Assembly: GCF_000585355.1 (NCBI RefSeq)
Contig: NZ_KK073873.1
Coordinates: 1,700,703-1,764,702, forward strand
Length of the DNA stretch: 64,000 bases
Reading direction: 5' to 3'
Origin: Xylanibacter oryzae DSM 17970
Lineage (GTDB): Bacteria; Bacteroidota; Bacteroidia; Bacteroidales; Bacteroidaceae
Shown here: in pieces, positions 9,594-18,309 of the stretch
Layout: every line of letters begins with the position of its first letter
Position numbering within the stretch: position 1 is the stretch's first letter
The notes under the pieces: model-generated
What the model saw: the letters and a program-made list of their open reading frames with translations, nothing else
Told to the model about the DNA's origin: nothing
The model's database searches: none
Translations under genes and position numbers: made by a program

Positions 9594-12076
9594 TGTAGTT
9601 TCTTAAATTTGTTTTTACCGATTTTTTCTACCAGTCCGTTTTGTTTCCATCTCCATAGTACCTGTTTTACAGGACTCTTATAGCCCGCCTGCATGCGCAG
9701 AAGCACAAGTTGCTCTACCGTGAACTCATCAGGCAGTGAACCCAATAAGGGTTGATAATAAGTAGTTTTTTCCTTCGCCGAACAAAGACTTTCACCTTCC
9801 ATCATCAGGTGGTTCATCTCTTCGCCGAACAGGTCCAACTGCTCTGCAAGCGCATAACTTGCCACCCATGTGGCGAATTCTATGGCCTCGTCGGTCTCTT
9901 CTTCATCAGAAAGCAGCACGGCCAGTAGTCCTGCCCTAAATCCGATTACAGCCGAGCGGCGGCGGAAGATGTCGAGCGCGGGGTTCTCTTGTGTCTCCAG
10001 ATACTCCAGACGACGAGCTTCGAGCCAGCCCCATATGGCCTGTTTTACACGGGGGATGTCGAACTCCACGGGGTCTGATTGAGGCAGTTTGCCCGATGCA
10101 TTGTCCGGTTCATCCGCATTGCCTATGGCCTCCGATTCTTTTTCGGGAGTTTCCCGACCAAGAGCCATCAACTTCTCCACCCATTTTGCCACTTCTGCCT
10201 CTTCGTCTTTCGTCAGTCTACCGAATATAGGCATCTGAGCGCCTAGCATATCAGGCAGTTGCGAGAAGCACACACGGCTCACCAGTCCGCCCTCCACGTC
10301 GTTATAATATCGGTGTACCGCCACAGGAGTACCGCACGTCAGCGTGTTGTAAAACACCTTGACCATTGCGCTCCACGAGTTGTCGCTCATATAGTCCTGA
10401 CCGCAGATAGAGTTGTCGAATGCCTGTCGCATGATGTCGTCTTTCTGACTCCATGCCCCACTCTTTCTGCCTTTGGATAGCGTGTCTATTTCCTCCGCAT
10501 AAGTAAAGAGATGCTCGCTCTCAGAACAGTCCAACCGTTTGAACAGCATGGCGTTGGATATGGTGGCAGGCACTATGCGGATCTTTGCGCGAGGGTCTTC
10601 GGGCTGTTGCTTGGAGTTTTTGCGCGCCTTCTTCTCTTCCATCCATCGGCGCTCCTTCTCGCGCTCGTCGTTGTCTTGCTTTTGCAGTCGTCCGAGCAAC
10701 ATATCGACCAACTTTCGTGTACAACTCTTTCCGCTCGCCTGTGGCGCAACGATACACGTTAAGAACGACAGCAAATGCTCAGCTCCGTCAAAATATCTTG
10801 CCCTTGCACGTGTGGCCAGAGTGCCGAGGATAGGCATAGCAGACATCAGGATGGCGGCGCGGTATTCTTGCGGATAACTCTTGGTAAGCAGGTCTAACAA
10901 TCGCGGCAGATGCTCTGGTAAAGGGGGTGTCTTATCATTGGCAGATGATGGGACTATGATTTTTGCGTCGGCCTGTTCTATACCTGCCGCAGCATCAGCT
11001 GTAGCCGCATTCATCTCCATTTGCTGTGATGTAAGCAGGCGTAGCGTCTGTCCCAGATGTGGCGGCAGTTCTGTGCGACGCACAGTCGACAGAGCCGATT
11101 GTACCGTTTGCGCCACCTCTTCTTCGCTCATTCCCCATCTTGGCACTACCTGCATTAATCTTGATTGTGAGAAGTCGCAGATATATCGTAATTGACGCAC
11201 CAGATTGTAAAGTGTGGTATTACGCTCACCCTCAGCAGGTTCGCCGTCTACACCCTGTGCCAATAGCAGTCTGTCAATGATCAACTTAAAAGGTATGCCT
11301 TTGAAGTTGGGTTCGTCTACCATTTCTTTTGCTGATTCCACACACTCACTTGCTGTTTTTTCTGTTGAGACCTGAGACTTGAGACTTTTTTTCGGTTTTA
11401 CATCGTTTTTCTGTTGCTTTGCTTCAGCTCGTTCATCCACAGTTTTAGTCTCTGTATGCTGATTTTCGTTTTCACCAAACAGCCTCTCCTCGTCTATCAT
11501 CAGCACATACGCCTCGGGCACTGCAAACGAAATCCTTGCAAGATCTTTCGTGCACCCGTCGTATTGTTCGATGCCCAGTTGACCGGCAAACCACAGTTGC
11601 GCCTGTGCGATAGTCATGCCTTTAGGTGTGCGAAACACATATCTCAGTCCGCGGGTCGACGGGGTGATGTGAGCCAGCACCACACCGATGCCTTTTATCT
11701 TCTCGGCCGTCTCACCAAATGTGGCCTTGGGGTCGTCCAGATCATCCACATCAAACATGCAGAATCCGCTCTCCTCGGCACTTGTGTTGTGCCTCTTGCC
11801 GTCGGTATAGTGCGCTTGAAAACAGAACGCAGGCAAGCGTTTCTTCAACCGGGCCACCTCATCCCACAGCGCCTTCTCGTCCTTTTCGAGAGCCGCAAGG
11901 TCGCCCGGTTCGGTGGTAGCGGCTATCTGCCGCTCCACCTCTTCTATCTTCGTCTTTACAATATCAGCTATCTCCCTGCACGTCTGCACCACCACTTGCG
12001 AACACAAGGTATTGTGTAATATTTCTTTTGTACAAAGAATAGGTTTGCTATTAAATCTACTTACAATATCGAACAT
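9584..12076 (-). CDS. DUF3987/VirE-N (BT4734-type) primase/helicase-like protein
   Basis: An 830-residue protein of the BT4734/BF3469 type common in Bacteroidales. The N-terminal VirE_N-like domain (about residues 60-200) carries an acidic FDVDDLDD motif at 108-115 and ITPSTRGLRYVF, a layout seen in primase-like domains. A charged linker follows. The DUF3987 domain (about 380-800) holds a Walker A-like CIVAPQASGKS ending at 451. In related loci it sits divergent to HU-like and smalltalk genes; here those lie 20 kb away. The linker segment PKKSLKSQVSTEK is encoded by a GAGAC-rich repeat (11365-11392) that recurs elsewhere in the window. Probable role: DNA replication or mobilisation of an element; unproven. 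Confidence 0.85.
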   Translation of the reverse strand: MFDIVSRFNSKPILCTKEILHNTLCSQVVVQTCREIADIVKTKIEEVERQIAATTEPGDLAALEKDEKALWDEVARLKKRLPAFCFQAHYTDGKRHNTSAEESGFCMFDVDDLDDPKATFGETAEKIKGIGVVLAHITPSTRGLRYVFRTPKGMTIAQAQLWFAGQLGIEQYDGCTKDLARISFAVPEAYVLMIDEERLFGENENQHTETKTVDERAEAKQQKNDVKPKKSLKSQVSTEKTASECVESAKEMVDEPNFKGIPFKLIIDRLLLAQGVDGEPAEGERNTTLYNLVRQLRYICDFSQSRLMQVVPRWGMSEEEVAQTVQSALSTVRRTELPPHLGQTLRLLTSQQMEMNAATADAAAGIEQADAKIIVPSSANDKTPPLPEHLPRLLDLLTKSYPQEYRAAILMSAMPILGTLATRARARYFDGAEHLLSFLTCIVAPQASGKSCTRKLVDMLLGRLQKQDNDEREKERRWMEEKKARKNSKQQPEDPRAKIRIVPATISNAMLFKRLDCSESEHLFTYAEEIDTLSKGRKSGAWSQKDDIMRQAFDNSICGQDYMSDNSWSAMVKVFYNTLTCGTPVAVHRYYNDVEGGLVSRVCFSQLPDMLGAQMPIFGRLTKDEEAEVAKWVEKLMALGRETPEKESEAIGNADEPDNASGKLPQSDPVEFDIPRVKQAIWGWLEARRLEYLETQENPALDIFRRRSAVIGFRAGLLAVLLSDEEETDEAIEFATWVASYALAEQLDLFGEEMNHLMMEGESLCSAKEKTTYYQPLLGSLPDEFTVEQLVLLRMQAGYKSPVKQVLWRWKQNGLVEKIGKNKFKKLQWK
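11365..11392 (+). repeat. GAGAC-type repeat, copy inside the DUF3987 gene
   Basis: TTGAGACC followed by TGAGACTTGAGACTTTTT on the plus strand, the same motif as at 30954, 31072, 31237 and (weaker) 44398 and 58031. Here it codes for part of a linker on the other strand. Confidence 0.6.
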
Positions 12077-12465
12077 TTCAACTCCTCTCTTTTCTTCATG
12101 ATTACCTCCACAGCGCTATCCATCTCGTCATCCAGAGCATCCTCTATTTCAATGTTTTCCATGGTCAAAGGCATTTTTACGTGTACCAGAAACGAACGAC
12201 TCGTCATCTCCACTCTCAGAGTACCATTGTCGTGTATTTTCTCCCTCATAGGCGCCATCTGCATATGTTTCAGCATCTGCGAGGGGGTGAACGTCAGTCC
12301 GCCGTCAATCAGATATTCCATGCGTCCCATTCTCTGCACTTTTTTTGGCAGATTAGGTTTGTCGGCTTGCGCTTCGTCAGCCTTAAATTTCACTATTCCC
12401 TCTTTATTTATTGTGGTCGTACCACAGAGACTTATGCTATCAGTCTCGATTTTTATTTCGTCCAT
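12061..12465 (-). CDS. Hypothetical protein in DUF3987 operon
   Basis: A 134-residue protein that I do not recognise. It starts MDEIKIETDSISLCGTTTIN and is acidic at both ends, with a methionine-rich middle (SQMLKHMQMAPMREKIHDNG) and a LVHVKMPLTMENIEI strand-like segment. No signal peptide or membrane segment. It overlaps the start of the DUF3987 gene by 16 bp, so it is surely co-translated with it. By position it may be the DUF3987 partner often annotated as hypothetical in Bacteroidales elements; I cannot confirm this from sequence. Confidence 0.7.
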   Translation of the reverse strand: MDEIKIETDSISLCGTTTINKEGIVKFKADEAQADKPNLPKKVQRMGRMEYLIDGGLTFTPSQMLKHMQMAPMREKIHDNGTLRVEMTSRSFLVHVKMPLTMENIEIEDALDDEMDSAVEVIMKKREELKCSIL

Positions 12466-12558
12466 TTGTTTATTTTTTTTAGAACGTTATCAGGCTTTTT
12501 GCCCGCAGTAATAGTAATTCGGATGTACGTATTTCTCCCCCTTCTGGTCTCTCCTATT

Positions 12559-12606
12559 CCTCCCTTTTGATTAGGGAGGTGTCACGAAGTGACGGAGGAT
12601 AAGTAA
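12559..12606 (+). repeat. REP-like palindromic element, copy A
   Basis: Two adjacent hairpins in an intergenic gap: CCTCCC/GGGAGG (12559-12579), then GTCACgaaGTGAC (12581-12593), ending GGAGGATAAGTAA. The core recurs at 43273-43312 (inverted), 44493-44532 and, degraded, at 58119-58159. All four copies lie outside genes. It resembles REP-type elements mobilised by RAYT transposases; no such transposase is in this window. Confidence 0.7.
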
Positions 12607-12638
12607 CAACCGGAAGATTAATTAAAGAGTAGAGCCCT

Positions 12639-13058
12639 TTATTGTAGCCTAACCGAATAAGCATTCATCCTCATCCAACCAACTATTTCATCAACAGCCT
12701 TATCTACTGAATCAGCCATTAAAATAAAGTCATCCATCCTCTTCAACACCATTTCTATCCGGAAGCAGCCACCACCAAGTGTAAGTTCCGCAATACGAGT
12801 GCGGTGCAACACCTTACGTTTACCCTCGTGTAGCGGCATCATATACCGTAGTCTTTCAGCCATGTTGTAACAATCAAAACTACCGGCCAACCATTCACCG
12901 GCCATGCGCATCTCTTTTTCCGCCCGGTCGGCAGCCCTCAGCATTCCAAATTCCATTGGAAATCTAAAGTTCACTACCACATCACGTTCGTTCAAATCCA
13001 TGGTCGTAAAATAAGCCGCGAACACAGTTTTTTCGTTCTTTCCTAATATCTTCATCAT
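12639..13058 (-). CDS. Hypothetical protein in accessory operon
   Basis: A 139-residue cytoplasmic protein of unknown function. Visible features: YFTTMDLNERDVVVNFRFPM, MAGEWLAGSFDCYNMAERL, and a helical C-terminus (DDFILMADSVDKAVDEIVGW). It is methionine-rich like its downstream neighbour. It lies 66 bp after the DUF3127 gene and 173 bp before the next gene; that gap holds REP-like copy A. It reads as a real gene by its operon position and normal codon use, but I can assign no family. Confidence 0.65.
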   Translation of the reverse strand: MMKILGKNEKTVFAAYFTTMDLNERDVVVNFRFPMEFGMLRAADRAEKEMRMAGEWLAGSFDCYNMAERLRYMMPLHEGKRKVLHRTRIAELTLGGGCFRIEMVLKRMDDFILMADSVDKAVDEIVGWMRMNAYSVRLQ

Positions 13059-13124
13059 GATAATTCTACTTGTGTAAATATAAATACAACATTATACTCT
13101 ATCTATTATCTCCTCATCAGTCAT

Positions 13125-13421
13125 TCAGTGCACTGCCTCAGGCACAGGCAACTGTGCATACTTCATGCCGATAGCCCTCAGTTCAGAGAACCAACGTCCC
13201 TCATATTCGCGGCTCGACATCCCGACGCCAACCTCAACCGTGCGCCCTGTTTGTTGCGCCCAAGGTACAAGTTCGCCAAATGCAGTCAGCGCCAAAGTCT
13301 GCGGATAAGCCTCAATGGTTTTGATAATAATCGTACATTTTGTAATACACTGTCCGTCACGTCCCTGAAAACTCTCAGCGGGAGTAGCACCCGCAATTCT
13401 TGCAATTACTGTTGTAATCAT
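13125..13421 (-). CDS. DUF3127-like (OB-fold type) protein
   Basis: A 98-residue protein. The segment KTIEAYPQTLALTAFGEL followed by VEVGVGMSSREYEGRWFSEL fits the DUF3127 pattern (YPxxxxxxxWG ... SREYNGRWYxxxxA). DUF3127 proteins are small OB-fold-like and are often found near phage or mobile-element DNA-processing genes, so single-stranded DNA binding is a reasonable guess. It lies 52 bp downstream of the BRO/KilAC gene in the same operon. Confidence 0.65.
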   Translation of the reverse strand: MITTVIARIAGATPAESFQGRDGQCITKCTIIIKTIEAYPQTLALTAFGELVPWAQQTGRTVEVGVGMSSREYEGRWFSELRAIGMKYAQLPVPEAVH

Positions 13422-13473
13422 TTTATTATTATTTTAAATTTACTTTCTCTTTCAATTTTCACCCCAATAAATA

Positions 13474-14283
13474 TTATAGAGGTGCTGAATAATTATCCCG
13501 CTCTATAAGTGGAAGTATTCCCTCTTTTTTCAGTTTATGATAGATGAATAGTCGTCCCTGTTGCGTCCAGCGTGTGTACATTTTGGCTCCTTGCGAACCA
13601 TCAAACTTTAAATATGTTACAGTATTACTCTGTACATAGCCCATTGTCTTAAAACTCGCATACAGAATCCACTGCTCATTCTGGCGGAATTGAACATTCA
13701 TATCTCTCAACAGTTCGTTAAACGCACGGGCACTGTATCCATAATCCTGAGCAATCTGAGTTATTGTAACCGTCTGCTTCGAAGTGAGCACCATAGCACA
13801 ATAGTCTGCCATCGGTTTTATCTCATCTATCTTACGTGTCAGCATCAGTCGTTCGCCTTCTGCATTCTGTCGGGCTATCCGTTCCTGTTTCAGAGCAGAG
13901 AGTAGAGAGATGCCAAAATCAGGATTCTTCATTATGCGTTCTATAGTATCATCCGTTGCATACGCTCCATGCTTACGGATGGACGGAAGAACATCTGAAG
14001 TTACCCACTTTCGAAACTTTCTAGCCTCAGGTTTTCGCGAATCAAAAATAGTGTCGTAAAGCCCATCCTCATTTACGAAGATCAGCAAGTTTTTTCTTCC
14101 TCGTATATCTTTCACGCTATGTTTTGAAAACATACCGTCGCTAATACGACGTTTTACATTAGGAGCTTCCAAATCCAGAGCTTTGCATACATCCGACAGA
14201 CAGAATAGCGGTTCGCCGTTGTCATCAAGAATAATGCGAATTTGACCGAAGTCTTCATTCTTGAAAATTTGTATTTCCTTCAT
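13474..14283 (-). CDS. BRO-N/KilAC phage antirepressor-like protein
   Basis: A 269-residue DNA-binding protein. The Bro-N domain (about residues 1-105) shows IRIILDDNGEPLFCLSDVCKAL in two pieces and EARKFRKWVTSDVLPSIRKH. The C-terminal KilAC antirepressor domain (about 150-265) shows TITQIAQDYGYSARAFNELL and TRWTQQGRLFIYHKL. Start chosen at 14283 (MKEIQIFKNEDFGQ) because the longer frame from 14424 would translate a promoter and hairpin region. It is the first gene of the minus-strand accessory operon and may regulate it, as antirepressors do in phages. Confidence 0.88.
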   Translation of the reverse strand: MKEIQIFKNEDFGQIRIILDDNGEPLFCLSDVCKALDLEAPNVKRRISDGMFSKHSVKDIRGRKNLLIFVNEDGLYDTIFDSRKPEARKFRKWVTSDVLPSIRKHGAYATDDTIERIMKNPDFGISLLSALKQERIARQNAEGERLMLTRKIDEIKPMADYCAMVLTSKQTVTITQIAQDYGYSARAFNELLRDMNVQFRQNEQWILYASFKTMGYVQSNTVTYLKFDGSQGAKMYTRWTQQGRLFIYHKLKKEGILPLIERDNYSAPL

Positions 14284-14391
14284 AATTATATTATTTATGT
14301 TAGAATGTTTGTCCGAGATTTGGAGCTGGCCAGTCATCCGCATCCCTTGGACGATGTCTTGAGGATTGTGATCCCGTTGACAAATAAAAAA

Positions 14392-14429
14392 CCGGTACAA
14401 CCTCTTTCGAGATTGCACCGGCAAAATTA
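14392..14429 (-). promoter_or_regulatory. Promoter and 5' hairpin of the BRO/KilAC operon
   Basis: On the minus strand TAATTTTG (14422-14429) fits TAnnTTTG. Just downstream is an imperfect inverted repeat CCGGTGCAATCTC gaaa GAGGTTGTACCGG (14392-14421) followed by TTTTTT. The expected start falls inside the repeat and leaves a CAATCTCGAAAGAGGTTG hairpin at the very 5' end, then a U-run and a leader of about 105 nt. This could be a 5'-end stabiliser or an attenuator. Confidence 0.45.
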
Positions 14430-14450
14430 CAATGATATATTTTTAATGAA

Positions 14451-14484
14451 GATTAGGTAACCTTACTATCGGGATTACCTAATC
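14451..14484. terminator. Palindrome GATTAGGTAA/TTACCTAATC
   Basis: Perfect 10-bp inverted repeat with a 14-nt loop, next to the outer end of an IS982 remnant and upstream of the BRO/KilAC promoter. It could be a terminator for transcripts coming from the defence genes. Confidence 0.4.
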
Positions 14485-14488
14485 TATT

Positions 14489-14720
14489 ATTTAATTTGAG
14501 TTCGACGAATTCAATACTGTGTGAATAGTATGTTCTACAGAAAAAGGCTTATTTCTTATGAAATAAAAGACAAGCGCCTAAAGTACTAAACGTATTCTAT
14601 ATAAGGCTTTCAATTGTTTTTATACCTTGTATTTGCAATTTGTATTATCTTCTTAATTGCATCATTGACATTTTTTATAACAGTTTCTTTCTTGAATGCC
14701 TTGTGGATGTGTCCTATCCT
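14489..14720 (-). pseudogene. Decayed IS982-family remnant (left of HNH/ATPase pair)
   Basis: The outer 23 bp (14489-14511, containing TTGAGTTCGACGAATT) match the terminal repeats of the IS982 copy at 30277-30806. Inside, the minus strand in broken frames reads KETVIKNVNDAIKKI, QIANTRYKN, then LI-NTFSTLGACLLFHKK. This parallels IETINDELKNIAQVEHSRHR and FIVNTLGALAAYCLFPKK of the IS982 transposase C-terminus. Stops and frameshifts abound, so it is dead. About 130 bp are homologous, inverted, to 18410-18540. The inner limit near 14720 is approximate. Confidence 0.7.
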
Positions 14721-14801
14721 AATTACCGGACATACTCAATAGTTTACTATATGCCCTAAAAATTAATATCTGCTGTTTTTATCAACATACTTGAAATAAC
14801 C

Positions 14802-15932
14802 TCAACTCAGTATATCCTTGTACATTTTGCTGAATGTACGGTGATATTTCTGCTTAAAGTAATACTGAAAAATGTCATCTTTCGTTTGTCTGATAGTCTT
14901 CTCATCATCGTTGCCGTATACCAATTTGGCTATCTCTTTAATGTGGGTATCGGTAAATCTCTGTTTTAAATCCATCAATCTCAGAGCTTCTATCTTATGG
15001 TAATTATAGCGATCTTTCAGTTTGAAAAAGTCAACCTCTTCCTCGTACTTCTTTTCTCTTGAACAGTCAAATTCAATTGAATAGTCATTCTTATTGTCAA
15101 CATAAGAAGTCGTTGGGGTGAGGGGAGCAACGGTTATTGAAACACTCTCGTCAAACTTGTAATCATCACAAGTTGGACTAAATAAACACATTTCATCAAT
15201 ATCTTTTATGCCAAGAACTTTGCTACCTTTTAACTTCCCATTGCAGACTTGGCAAGACGGAACAAAGTTAAAGAGAGACAAAGCTACAATAGGACAAGAA
15301 CTCTTATTAAGGACATGGTCAAGATCGAAGTGGTTTTTCTCTTCGTTTGCAAATTTCTTCAACATATTATTAAACTTAGGCTTAAAATAAACGCCCCTGC
15401 TTTCAAAATCCTTCGCATCTACAAATTTACGTTCATCTCTTTTACTCACGATTGATATTGGGGTCTTCTTATTCCCGCCCAAGCGCTGGTGCAACATCTG
15501 CTCGCTCGCTGTATTTAGGAAATCCAACAAGGTGGCTTCATCAGAAATATCTAGACCGTAGCTATTTACATACGACATGTCACAATAATAGCATGTGCTA
15601 AGGTCTAAATCATCCTTATGCTGCATGAAGAATTTCGCTATTTTAGGCTGGTTTGTTTTATAATTGAATAGATTCTTCAATTTCTTTTCCATTTTTGCAT
15701 CCACCCCTAAGCTAATATATTTCAAGTAAATCTTGGCAAGTGTTCTGAAATCAGCCTTGATAATTTTCTTAATGTCAGAATCGAAGTCCCCTTGTTTTAT
15801 AATGTGCTTCTTCTCCATTTCCCCAAGAAGTTCTGTCCACTTAGTTTGCTTTTCAACAAGTTTGTCGAATATTTTGATATACTCGTCGGCAAGAGTGTCT
15901 CTGTCTTTATACTCAATCTTTCTCATCTTCAT
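14802..15932 (-). CDS. HNH endonuclease, PtuB-like partner of ATPase
   Basis: A 376-residue protein with an HNH nuclease core: paired cysteines CYYC (114-117), the catalytic FDLDHVLNKSSCPIVAL (about 202-218) with D205-H206, then FVPSCQVCNGKLKGSK with C227 and C230. So it is a zinc-stabilised HNH nuclease. The rest is helical and lysine-rich. The start overlaps the ATPase gene by 20 bp, so the two are translationally coupled. ATPase plus HNH in one operon is the layout of the Septu anti-phage system (PtuA/PtuB), here longer than typical PtuB. No reverse transcriptase is nearby, so this is not a retron effector pair. Confidence 0.8.
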   Translation of the reverse strand: MKMRKIEYKDRDTLADEYIKIFDKLVEKQTKWTELLGEMEKKHIIKQGDFDSDIKKIIKADFRTLAKIYLKYISLGVDAKMEKKLKNLFNYKTNQPKIAKFFMQHKDDLDLSTCYYCDMSYVNSYGLDISDEATLLDFLNTASEQMLHQRLGGNKKTPISIVSKRDERKFVDAKDFESRGVYFKPKFNNMLKKFANEEKNHFDLDHVLNKSSCPIVALSLFNFVPSCQVCNGKLKGSKVLGIKDIDEMCLFSPTCDDYKFDESVSITVAPLTPTTSYVDNKNDYSIEFDCSREKKYEEEVDFFKLKDRYNYHKIEALRLMDLKQRFTDTHIKEIAKLVYGNDDEKTIRQTKDDIFQYYFKQKYHRTFSKMYKDILS

Positions 15933-18123
15933 TTAGATTTTTCAGTTTTTTCTCAATCTGACTTTTTTCTGAATCGATCTCATTTATACGTTTCTGTAGT
16001 TCTTCTTTTTTAACTGATACTAGCCACATTTTCAGCAGAGCCTGTTTTGCTTTCTTTTGTATATGTTCATCTCCAATGTGATCAACAAGATACTGATACG
16101 CCTTTAAATCTTCTTTGCTCAAAACTAACTTAGAATTGTTCTTTAGTTCTCTATATTTGTTAAAAAAATCCGTAATTTTTTCTTGTGCCAGCTGACCGAC
16201 AGTATACTTCATAAAAAAACTTTTGTTAAGCATATCATATATATTTGAACAAAGTGTTTCTCCAAAATCTTCATCACCACCATCTTCTGGAAGTTTTAAA
16301 AACATAATATTTGACTTTGGTATGTCGCTTATAATAAAAGGTGAGTGCGTCACTATTAGTATATTCACACCTTCAATGTGGTTCAGCGAGATGTTCTTTA
16401 GTGCATTAATAAGATACGATAAAAAACATCGTTGCAAGTCTGGATGATAATATAACTCCACTTCATCAAATATTGCATTGATGTAACGGTATTTTATATC
16501 TGAATTTACTTCCTTACCTTGCTTAACATCCCTATCCCAAACTGAATTAACATTCACTAGATGATAGACAAAGTTACTAATGGTATAAGTCAGCTGTCTT
16601 TCACCAGAACTCAACCCTTCAAATGGTATAACATTTTTGTCATCGTATGTTCCATCATCTTTGATATCTTCATTCTTGACTAAACGAAAAGCTGTTTCAA
16701 AGATTGGTGGTGGAACCAAATCTGACTTTGTCGCTTTAGGGAATATTTTTTTAAGTTTCTCCAAGGCTTCATTGGTCATATTATCCAATACAGCAAAATC
16801 GTAAACGCTCCCTTTTTTATAAGGAAAGTACATACCAGACCTGAGATAATTTACAGTCCGTCTGAGTTTGACTGTTATATGACTTTCATCAAGTATTAAG
16901 TTGTCAAGATAACCTTTTAATTTTGTCTTGTCATACAGTTTCATATCCAGAAAACGTTTTGCGCTTTTGTATATATTATACGTGCGGAAAATTTTAATTG
17001 TCTTATAAGCTAAATAGTTGTAAGCTCTTTTGTTTTTGTTAGTTTCTGGTCCTATTAAATTAATAAAATATTCTTTGATATCATTGCATATAGTTTCCAA
17101 ATTAGCATAAAGGTTAGTATTTGGTCTTATATTTAGATTTGACTCAATATTTTTTTTATTCCAGTCATATTTGCAGAATGATAAAGATAAGCCTACGATC
17201 TTTAAGCTTTTGTTAATGTCACGAAACGGAAATTTGCCATCGCTATCTTGATAAAAAATCATGGAAAGCAAACGGTCTCTTGCTCTTTCATTTTCATTAG
17301 CGCCGTTCAATACACCTTCTTCACGCATTGGGTTCAGCACAATAGGTGTTTGGTAGCCATCGTTCTTATGGAAAAGACCAGTATGCCAGAATCTGTATTG
17401 TGACTTGGCTGGTAATTTTTTATATTCATTCTCTCCCATAATATGTGAAAGTCTTTTGCCTTCGGTTTCCTCACTCATATAGTCGCGGTAGTTGTAGGCA
17501 TAAATGGAATAATTAAAAATACAGGTGTAGAACAACTCCGACAATTCAGTCCGCAGGTCTGGCTTGGGATTCAAAGGCTGGTCTACGTCTTTTTTATTTG
17601 AAATAATCAGCTGTACACTTTCAGCTGTTTTGATAAAATTTGTATTTTTATTGTCATTTTCTTTTTTTTCGTATATATCAATACTAAGCAAACGACCACG
17701 CGACTTTATTACTTTAATTTTTTCGCTCTGTAAAATCATTAGGTCTGCATATAAATAATCAACATAATGTAAATGCTCGGCAGACGAGTATACATAATTT
17801 TCGCCGATAATGGAAGCTCCTACATTATTAATTATTCTAATTATAAGGTCTAGTATAGTACTCTTACCTGCCCCATTCTTGCCAACAATAGAAGATACAG
17901 AAACGGACATATTATTAGAGCCATATAATACTTCATCATCATTAATAGTATTAGACACCCTGATAATATCAGCACCATACGTTACTCCATCATAGAAGTA
18001 TTGCCAATTGGTATTTCCAAAAAAACGCTTTTGTATTCTTTTTACTCTTTCTATTTCTTTCTCCGATAGATGATCAACAGGAAGATCGGCTCTAACACCT
18101 AATATTTTAAAACTTGATTTCAT
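15913..18123 (-). CDS. ABC/SMC-type AAA ATPase, PtuA-like defence protein
   Basis: A 736-residue ATPase of the RecF/OLD/SMC-like class. Walker A GKNGAGKST is at 81-89. The ABC signature GLSSGERQ lies about residue 500, Walker B-like YINAIFDEVELYYHPDL about 545-561, and the switch His in ILIVTHSPFIISDIP about 595. The C-terminal 80 residues are a charged coiled coil (EELQKRINEIDSEKSQIEKK). First gene of the two-gene unit with the HNH nuclease. Such pairs sense phage infection and cleave nucleic acid. A -7 box lies 48 bp upstream. The module is bracketed by two inverted IS982 remnants. Confidence 0.82.
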   Translation of the reverse strand: MKSSFKILGVRADLPVDHLSEKEIERVKRIQKRFFGNTNWQYFYDGVTYGADIIRVSNTINDDEVLYGSNNMSVSVSSIVGKNGAGKSTILDLIIRIINNVGASIIGENYVYSSAEHLHYVDYLYADLMILQSEKIKVIKSRGRLLSIDIYEKKENDNKNTNFIKTAESVQLIISNKKDVDQPLNPKPDLRTELSELFYTCIFNYSIYAYNYRDYMSEETEGKRLSHIMGENEYKKLPAKSQYRFWHTGLFHKNDGYQTPIVLNPMREEGVLNGANENERARDRLLSMIFYQDSDGKFPFRDINKSLKIVGLSLSFCKYDWNKKNIESNLNIRPNTNLYANLETICNDIKEYFINLIGPETNKNKRAYNYLAYKTIKIFRTYNIYKSAKRFLDMKLYDKTKLKGYLDNLILDESHITVKLRRTVNYLRSGMYFPYKKGSVYDFAVLDNMTNEALEKLKKIFPKATKSDLVPPPIFETAFRLVKNEDIKDDGTYDDKNVIPFEGLSSGERQLTYTISNFVYHLVNVNSVWDRDVKQGKEVNSDIKYRYINAIFDEVELYYHPDLQRCFLSYLINALKNISLNHIEGVNILIVTHSPFIISDIPKSNIMFLKLPEDGGDEDFGETLCSNIYDMLNKSFFMKYTVGQLAQEKITDFFNKYRELKNNSKLVLSKEDLKAYQYLVDHIGDEHIQKKAKQALLKMWLVSVKKEELQKRINEIDSEKSQIEKKLKNLNEDEKD

Positions 18124-18170
18124 CTATTTTAATATTTTAATTAATATATTTTAATCATTCTACTATTCGA

Positions 18171-18178
18171 CAAATATA
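18171..18178 (-). promoter_or_regulatory. Putative -7 box for ATPase-HNH operon
   Basis: The minus strand reads TATATTTG (TAnnTTTG), giving a leader of about 43 nt before the ATPase start at 18123. Confidence 0.45.
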
Positions 18179-18309
18179 GATATTTGATGCCATCTTGCAT
18201 TAATTAACAAACAAATATAACAAATAAATATCACTATGTTTGCAGAGAACAAAGTTACTGAAAAATTCTGTACAATGTATGATTTATAAAAAGTTTTTTA
18301 TACCCTGAT

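Noticed and set aside
10511..12019. Several plus-strand frames of 60-200 codons opposite the DUF3987 gene.
   Set aside because: They are antisense shadows of a gene with clear domains and have no start signals or recognisable motifs.
14284..14424. Extra 47 codons at the start of the BRO/KilAC gene.
   Set aside because: They translate a promoter-proximal hairpin and have no relation to the Bro-N domain, which begins at MKEIQIF.
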